Source: CAYRJD01 sp965247395 (GTDB lineage: Bacteria; Actinomycetota; Acidimicrobiia; Acidimicrobiales; Poriferisodalaceae). From it: a stretch of DNA of 64,000 nt. The stretch spans positions 1,488,001-1,552,000 of the forward strand of contig OZ252012.1 of assembly GCA_965247395.1 (NCBI GenBank). The letters run 5' to 3'. Both the position numbers and the translations under genes were made by a program. Shown here one piece after another: positions 59,793 to 64,000 of this stretch. Each line of letters starts with the position of its first letter. Position 1 is the first letter of the stretch. Below the pieces are notes generated by a model, which saw nothing but the letters and a program-made list of their open reading frames with translations, ran no database searches and was not told the DNA's origin.

Positions 59793-60662
59793 TTATTTAT
59801 TACAAGATTCTGCAGCCAGGCTTGCTGCTAGATTTAGTGGGTTATCCCCCAAGTCTGGGAAAGTAAACTCATTTATTAGCATGTGACGTACATGATAAGA
59901 CTGGGTAACTAGGTCATCTACCAGCAGAGAGATGTAGCTAAGAATAGTTTCCTGGTTTCTCATGCTTGCTGCTTCTATTTCCGCAGCAGTTGAAGCTTCG
60001 TTAGTGGCAATAGATGCAAAATTAGAAAGAATAGCTATAAGGCTAATTACTTCTGATTCTATTGCTTGCGATTCCCTGTTTTCATTAAGTTCTCGTCCGC
60101 TTCTTGTTGATTTTTCTAAATCATGAGCCACTGGTCCGTATTCTTTTTTCAACTCATCCATCATAGTGGTATAGAACGCTGGCGATCCTTCAAGTTCCAA
60201 AGGGCCTCTAACTAAATCTCTAAAGAACACGGACAATGCGAGCTCATGATCAATATCTTCATAAGTGTCCGCAGAAGTAATAGCTAGATAGAGTTTTTGA
60301 TAAGCTGAATCAAGGCCACCATGTATAGCCGCTTCTATTATCTCAAAACCTTTATCTATAGCCTTTCTCATTGTTTCATCGTATCTTGTTGAAGCTGCGG
60401 TATATAACTCAGGAATTTGATCACAATTTAAATTTATGTACTCAATTCTCTCCTCCTCATAAATAAAACCTGAATTAGCACTCTCACCAGCGTCCTGCAG
60501 CGTTGTCTCAGTGCTGGCAGGACTAATAGTTTGAGATGGTTCTGACTCTTCAGTCTGGGAAGAGGAGTCCGTAGTGCTAGAGGAACACGACGCTAGAATA
60601 AGAGTCGCCACCGCCAAGATTGAAAAGGCCCTTAAACCACGCTTATAGGAACAGGGTTTCAT
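59793..60662 (-). CDS. Lipoprotein of unknown function, paralog A
   Basis: 289 residues. Signal peptide with lipobox LILASC, then a Ser/Thr linker. The mature part is mostly helical, with EEERIEYINLNCDQIPELYT, ATNEASTAAEIEAASMRNQE and a C-terminal NPLNLAASLAAESC. Two Cys (NCDQ and ESC) may form a disulfide. Base composition is visibly AT richer than the neighbouring genes. It is a clear paralog of 62256-63089, with near-identical 3' DNA. Function unknown. Confidence 0.8.
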   Translation of the reverse strand: MKPCSYKRGLRAFSILAVATLILASCSSSTTDSSSQTEESEPSQTISPASTETTLQDAGESANSGFIYEEERIEYINLNCDQIPELYTAASTRYDETMRKAIDKGFEIIEAAIHGGLDSAYQKLYLAITSADTYEDIDHELALSVFFRDLVRGPLELEGSPAFYTTMMDELKKEYGPVAHDLEKSTRSGRELNENRESQAIESEVISLIAILSNFASIATNEASTAAEIEAASMRNQETILSYISLLVDDLVTQSYHVRHMLINEFTFPDLGDNPLNLAASLAAESCNK

Positions 60663-60827
60663 AACTCACTATTGTATAGGAACTTAAGTCAAAATAGTGT
60701 CATGTCTTTGTACATCATGGCTTTAGAGGTAACCACTCTAACATCGAATGCGCCTTATTGCGGTCTCACCACCAACAGATAACGGTATGGATTCTTAACA
60801 GAGATTGACCAATTTGAGTAACAGAAA
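60663..60827. other. Divergent intergenic region in the dnaN-recF islet
   Basis: 165 bp between divergent lipoprotein genes. No feature beyond probable promoters is seen. Confidence 0.4.
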
Positions 60828-61736
60828 ATGATGAAAACACAAGAACTAACTAGTTTGAATAATCAAGAACCCGACAAGATGGGCAGCCCAGCACGATCGC
60901 GCAGACTCCTACGCTGGCGAGCACGTTTAGTCGCTGCTACTGCGGGTGTGCTGCTGTTAACAGCAGCGTGTGGTGGTAGTGAAGTTGCTATTGACGCGGC
61001 TGTCTCTAGAGCGCCCGTGGATGTGGCTGAAGAGGACAAAACTTTTCTTGCAGCGCTTAAAACTACAGAGCGTGCAAGGCTGAGGTCAACCGACAATGAA
61101 GACATAAACGCGCACTTGTCGGCGAGGATTACAGCAAACAGGGGTAGCACTATGTCGTCCGCTAAGGATGAGGACGAAGCAAACCGCGGGGGCACGTTGA
61201 TGTTCAACGATCTTCTCTCTCAGGTCTCAGATTTGAGCGCTTACGGGGGGTTTACTTTTTCACCGCAGTGGGTGAAAGGGGAAGAAGGGCAACCCGATGG
61301 CTACTGGAAAACGAACAAAGAAGATGGTGGTTATGCGTGCTCTATCGGGGGCGGGGGAGAATTCTATATACCCCTTAATGAGGCCGGGCAGGTGACAGAC
61401 GAAGGCGTGGAGCAGATGCAGGAGTGGTGGGACAGCGTAGAAGGCATCTTAGGTAACCCACAAGTTTGGATTGGTGGATATCGGAATCCCGATGTGAGCG
61501 ACTATGTTGATCAACTAGAAATCAACATCTCTTTGGTATTTCGCAAAGAAGCTGATGCTGTTGCCTTCGGTGAAAGTGTCTGGCAGGATTCGGTTTATGA
61601 CGTTAAAGCAGACGACGTCGTGAGTATTTCTTACAAGCACCACCTGCCCCGAAACCCGTTATCCATGCTATCAATAAAAACGTGCTGTACACATGAGCGG
61701 GACGCACTAATATCATTAGTACCTCATTATGTCTGA
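60828..61736 (+). CDS. Unknown lipoprotein
   Basis: 302 residues. Basic N-terminus (RSRRLLRWRARLVA), hydrophobic core ATAGVLLLTAACGG with lipobox TAAC. The middle has FTFSPQWVKGEEGQPDGYW and GGGGEFYIPLNEAGQVTDEG, beta-rich by look. Start could also be ATG 60831. The last 30 residues (SMLSIKTCCTHERDALISL) look unlike the rest. Its stop overlaps the next gene's ATG by 8 bp, so the two are coupled. Not recognised. Confidence 0.75.
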   Translation: MMKTQELTSLNNQEPDKMGSPARSRRLLRWRARLVAATAGVLLLTAACGGSEVAIDAAVSRAPVDVAEEDKTFLAALKTTERARLRSTDNEDINAHLSARITANRGSTMSSAKDEDEANRGGTLMFNDLLSQVSDLSAYGGFTFSPQWVKGEEGQPDGYWKTNKEDGGYACSIGGGGEFYIPLNEAGQVTDEGVEQMQEWWDSVEGILGNPQVWIGGYRNPDVSDYVDQLEINISLVFRKEADAVAFGESVWQDSVYDVKADDVVSISYKHHLPRNPLSMLSIKTCCTHERDALISLVPHYV

Positions 61737-62223
61737 TCGTTTTTATGTCCCAGGCTGGGGTATGCGGGTAACGGCATACGGCTACGTGGATACAGGTGAA
61801 TCTTCAAAGCCATATCCGTTCGCTGACAATGAGGATGTGTTCACGACTGATAAATGGATTGAGAACGACCCAGGGTTTGGCAATGCGCTCGTGCCGATAC
61901 TTTTGGCATACACCGTCGGGTCGATGGGGATGAGTGAAGAGCATAAACGCAATTGGGAATCTTGGCGAGATGGGGAGACACCCGTTATCCGTAGGCACTT
62001 GCCAGGGATTTGGGAAGCACGTAACCAGTGGCACGCTAAGCAGGAGCGGTTCCTAGCCAAACATGGGAAATGTTTAGACGATCTAAAAGCTTCTATGCCG
62101 TATGACGACTTCTTTAAGTTATGGCGGGATTGGAGTGATCATCGTAAGAACGTGTATGACAAAGTTTCTGCAGCGTTGGGAATGAAACCCAGCGAAGAGA
62201 AGGTGGCTGAGCACATTTTGTAA
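61729..62223 (+). CDS. Unknown soluble protein coupled to the lipoprotein
   Basis: 164 residues, rich in Trp and charged residues: FYVPGWGMRVTAYGYVDTGE, YPFADNEDVFTTDKWIENDP, then helical WEARNQWHAKQERFLAKHGK and DDFFKLWRDWSDHRKNVYDK. No signal peptide. A stop lies in this frame ten bases before the ATG, so it is not simply the frameshifted end of the preceding gene. Family not recognised. Confidence 0.72.
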   Translation: MSDRFYVPGWGMRVTAYGYVDTGESSKPYPFADNEDVFTTDKWIENDPGFGNALVPILLAYTVGSMGMSEEHKRNWESWRDGETPVIRRHLPGIWEARNQWHAKQERFLAKHGKCLDDLKASMPYDDFFKLWRDWSDHRKNVYDKVSAALGMKPSEEKVAEHIL

Positions 62224-62255
62224 AATTTTAGGTTGTCTTCTACAAGGCTTTTGTT

Positions 62256-63089
62256 TTACTCACAAGATTCTGCAGCCAGGCTTGCTGCTAGATTTAGCGG
62301 GTTATCTCCCAAGTCTAGAAAAGTAAACTCGCTTAGTATCATGTGACGTTTATCATAGGATTCAGAAAGCAGAGTTTCTACCAACAGGTCTATATATGTG
62401 AGTATGGCCTCTTTGTTTACCACGCTTGCCGCTTCTATTTCCGCAGTAGTTGAAGCTTCGTTAGTGGCAATAGTTGAGAAATTAGAAAGAACAGCTAGAA
62501 CTTTATATACTTCTTCCTCTAACACTTCTGGATTGTTGACTTCCTGAGTTTCGTTTCCAAACGTACTGTTATATTCAATGGGCCCATATTCGTTGGCCAG
62601 ATCATCTACCACAACATTTAAGAAGGTTGGGGTGTTTACAATTCCCACAGGCACACTTAGATCTGCGAAAAGCGTTCCAAGTGCGAGTTCAAAATCAACA
62701 TTTTCATAAGCCTCAGCCTCGAGAATAACTGAGTAAAAATTTTGATACGTTGGTTCAAAAGCGGCATCTAGACCCTCTTCTACGAGTACGAATCCTTTAC
62801 CTAGAGCTGTTTTCATTGCTTCATCATATCTTGCTGAAGCTGCAGTGTATGAATTGGGAATTTGATCACAATTTGAATTTATATATTCAATTCTTTCCTC
62901 CTCTGAAAGAAAACTGATATCAGTAACCTCATTGCTAGCGGGAAGAGTTGTTTGAGTTGGCGCTGATTCCTCAGCCTGTGAAGAGGAGTCCGTAGTGATA
63001 GAGGAACTGGAGGAACACGACGCTAGAATAAGAGCCGCTACCGACAAGGACGCAAAGGTTTTTAAACCACGTTTAGAGCAGAGTGTCAT
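62256..63089 (-). CDS. Lipoprotein of unknown function, paralog B
   Basis: 277 residues, same plan as paralog A: basic N-terminus, lipobox LILASC, Ser/Thr linker, then EEERIEYINSNCDQIPNSYT, ATNEASTTAEIEAASVVNKE and NPLNLAASLAAESCE. The 3' 60 bp differ from paralog A at only a few positions, whereas the middle has diverged, so the duplication is moderately old with a conserved end. Convergent with 61729-62223. Function unknown. Confidence 0.8.
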   Translation of the reverse strand: MTLCSKRGLKTFASLSVAALILASCSSSSSITTDSSSQAEESAPTQTTLPASNEVTDISFLSEEERIEYINSNCDQIPNSYTAASARYDEAMKTALGKGFVLVEEGLDAAFEPTYQNFYSVILEAEAYENVDFELALGTLFADLSVPVGIVNTPTFLNVVVDDLANEYGPIEYNSTFGNETQEVNNPEVLEEEVYKVLAVLSNFSTIATNEASTTAEIEAASVVNKEAILTYIDLLVETLLSESYDKRHMILSEFTFLDLGDNPLNLAASLAAESCE

Positions 63090-63148
63090 AATTCACTATT
63101 ATACAGAAAAGGCCAGTATCGGCCGGCTTACCTGTTAGCGGTTGCGCC

Positions 63149-64000
63149 ATGCATATTGAGCGAGTGTGGTTACGGGGTTTTCGCAACCACCACGACACTG
63201 ATGTCAAACTCGATCCAAAGCTGACATTGATCTACGGGGCGAACGGACACGGCAAGACCAACTTGCTTGAGGCCATTGATCTGCTGAGCGGTCATCGCTC
63301 GTTTCGCGGGGCGCAGATTAGTGATTTGATTTGTGTGCACCAGCCTGAGGCCGAGCCAAGCACAGCGCAAAAAGCTCAGGTGCTAGCCGAGGTCGAGCGC
63401 CAAGGCCGCAAGCTTGAGGTGGAGCTGCTGTTTACGGCCAGCCCCGGACAGATGAACCCAAGGCAGACCAGCCCAAAGCAAAAAAGCACTGCAATGCTCA
63501 ACCGTAATCCCGTGAAGCGGCTCAGCGATCTAGCCGAAGCGCTGCAAACGGTTGTGTTTACTCCCGCCGATCTTGCACTAGTGCAAGGCTCACCATCGGG
63601 CCGGCGGCAACTGCTGGACAACATCGCTGAGGCACTCAGCCGCGAGTACCGCCAGCGAAAGCGAGATTTTGACAAGGTATTACGGCACCGCAATGCCTTA
63701 TTAAAGCAGTCTCGTTCCAGGCTCGACGCGGATGCTGAGAGAACACTTGAAATCTGGGACAGCCAGCTGATCGAATGCGCTGAAGTAGTGGGGGAGCAAC
63801 GGGCAAAGGTGGTAGCGCAGCTAGACCCACGTGAGGTTTACCTGCAACTAGCTGCCACCGCTGTCTCACCACCAGGCAGTGAGACAGACGCTCACGGCAC
63901 CAGATTTTTAGCTGGAAACAAAACGCTGGCACTGGACTACCTCGCTCCGTGGCGTGCGAACGGCCTGGGCGAAGCTTTGAAGCAAAGCCGTCGAGAAGAC
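63149..64000 (+). CDS. recF: DNA replication and repair protein RecF (5' part)
   Basis: ATG 63149; 284 codons without a stop, running off the window. SMC-like ATPase that helps load RecA at gaps. MHIERVWLRGFRNHHDTDVK, Walker A GANGHGKTN (residues 30-38), LLEAIDLLSGHRSFRGAQIS, and VVFTPADLALVQGSPSGRRQ match RecF. A small polar insert (NPRQTSPKQKSTA near 106-118) lies in the middle. Normally directly after dnaN; here about 3.4 kb away. Confidence 0.95.
   Translation, partial: MHIERVWLRGFRNHHDTDVKLDPKLTLIYGANGHGKTNLLEAIDLLSGHRSFRGAQISDLICVHQPEAEPSTAQKAQVLAEVERQGRKLEVELLFTASPGQMNPRQTSPKQKSTAMLNRNPVKRLSDLAEALQTVVFTPADLALVQGSPSGRRQLLDNIAEALSREYRQRKRDFDKVLRHRNALLKQSRSRLDADAERTLEIWDSQLIECAEVVGEQRAKVVAQLDPREVYLQLAATAVSPPGSETDAHGTRFLAGNKTLALDYLAPWRANGLGEALKQSRRED

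Overview
The window is about 64 kb of chromosomal DNA from an actinobacterium and contains the replication origin. Gene order from the right-hand half inwards (recF, dnaN, dnaA, rpmH, rnpA, yidD, yidC, jag, rsmG, parA, parB, cwlM-like, trxA, trxB, murJ, DUF6049, pcnA) is the classical actinobacterial origin cluster. HspR next to dnaK-grpE-dnaJ, CarD, DUF5318, a MurJ-type pseudokinase and an EtfD-like oxidoreductase point the same way. Moderate GC, abundant low-complexity inserts and cell-wall-binding-repeat-2 proteins would fit a lineage such as Acidimicrobiia, but that is a guess; the class cannot be fixed from this window.

Layout. 1-1.3 kb: the 3' part of a YcaQ-like winged-helix protein, then tRNA-Asp and tRNA-Phe. 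1.3-16.4 kb: a small + strand gene of unknown function (1313-1735), then a leftward-transcribed purine cluster (purA, purD, purE, purB, purC, purS, purQ, purL, purF, purM) with pyrE and an ACT-domain malic enzyme, interrupted by one unknown + strand gene. 16.5-20.4 kb: hspR-dnaJ-grpE-dnaK. 20.7-25.7 kb: gpmA, a PII protein, a cNMP-binding protein, EtfD, dcd, tRNA-Gly and a small membrane protein. 25.7-29.8 kb: dnaB, rplI, rpsR, ssb, rpsF. 30-37.2 kb: a degenerate class A PBP and two tandem CWB2-metalloproteases. 37.4-48.9 kb: pcnA, DUF5318, carD, DUF6049, murJ, degV, a separate pseudokinase, a small membrane protein, trxB, trxA. 49-56.4 kb: CwlM-like pseudo-amidase, parB, parA with a phased parS array, rsmG (inverted), a split jag, yidC, yidD, rnpA, rpmH. 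56.8-64 kb: dnaA, the probable oriC, dnaN, a four-gene islet of unknown lipoproteins and partners, and the 5' part of recF.

Together the genes cover purine synthesis, heat-shock chaperones, replication initiation and helicase loading, chromosome partition, membrane protein insertion, tRNA/RNase P maturation, redox control and regulated cell-wall synthesis. The most unusual features are: (1) ribosomal protein S18 with an approximately 190-residue tail containing Arg/Asp-rich tandem repeats; (2) in-frame minisatellite-like repeats inside many otherwise conserved genes (purM, purB, dnaB, rpsR, pcnA, murJ, CWB2 and others); (3) 31-bp duplications that copy the translation start of purQ and of purE; (4) four parS-like palindromes phased at 29-30 bp upstream of parA; (5) three cell-wall proteins that appear to be pseudoenzymes (PBP, MurJ-type kinase, amidase); (6) Jag split into two adjacent genes, and the MurJ pseudokinase split from MurJ by degV; (7) an insertion of paralogous lipoproteins between dnaN and recF. 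All calls are from reading the sequence and remembered family features; no searches were run.
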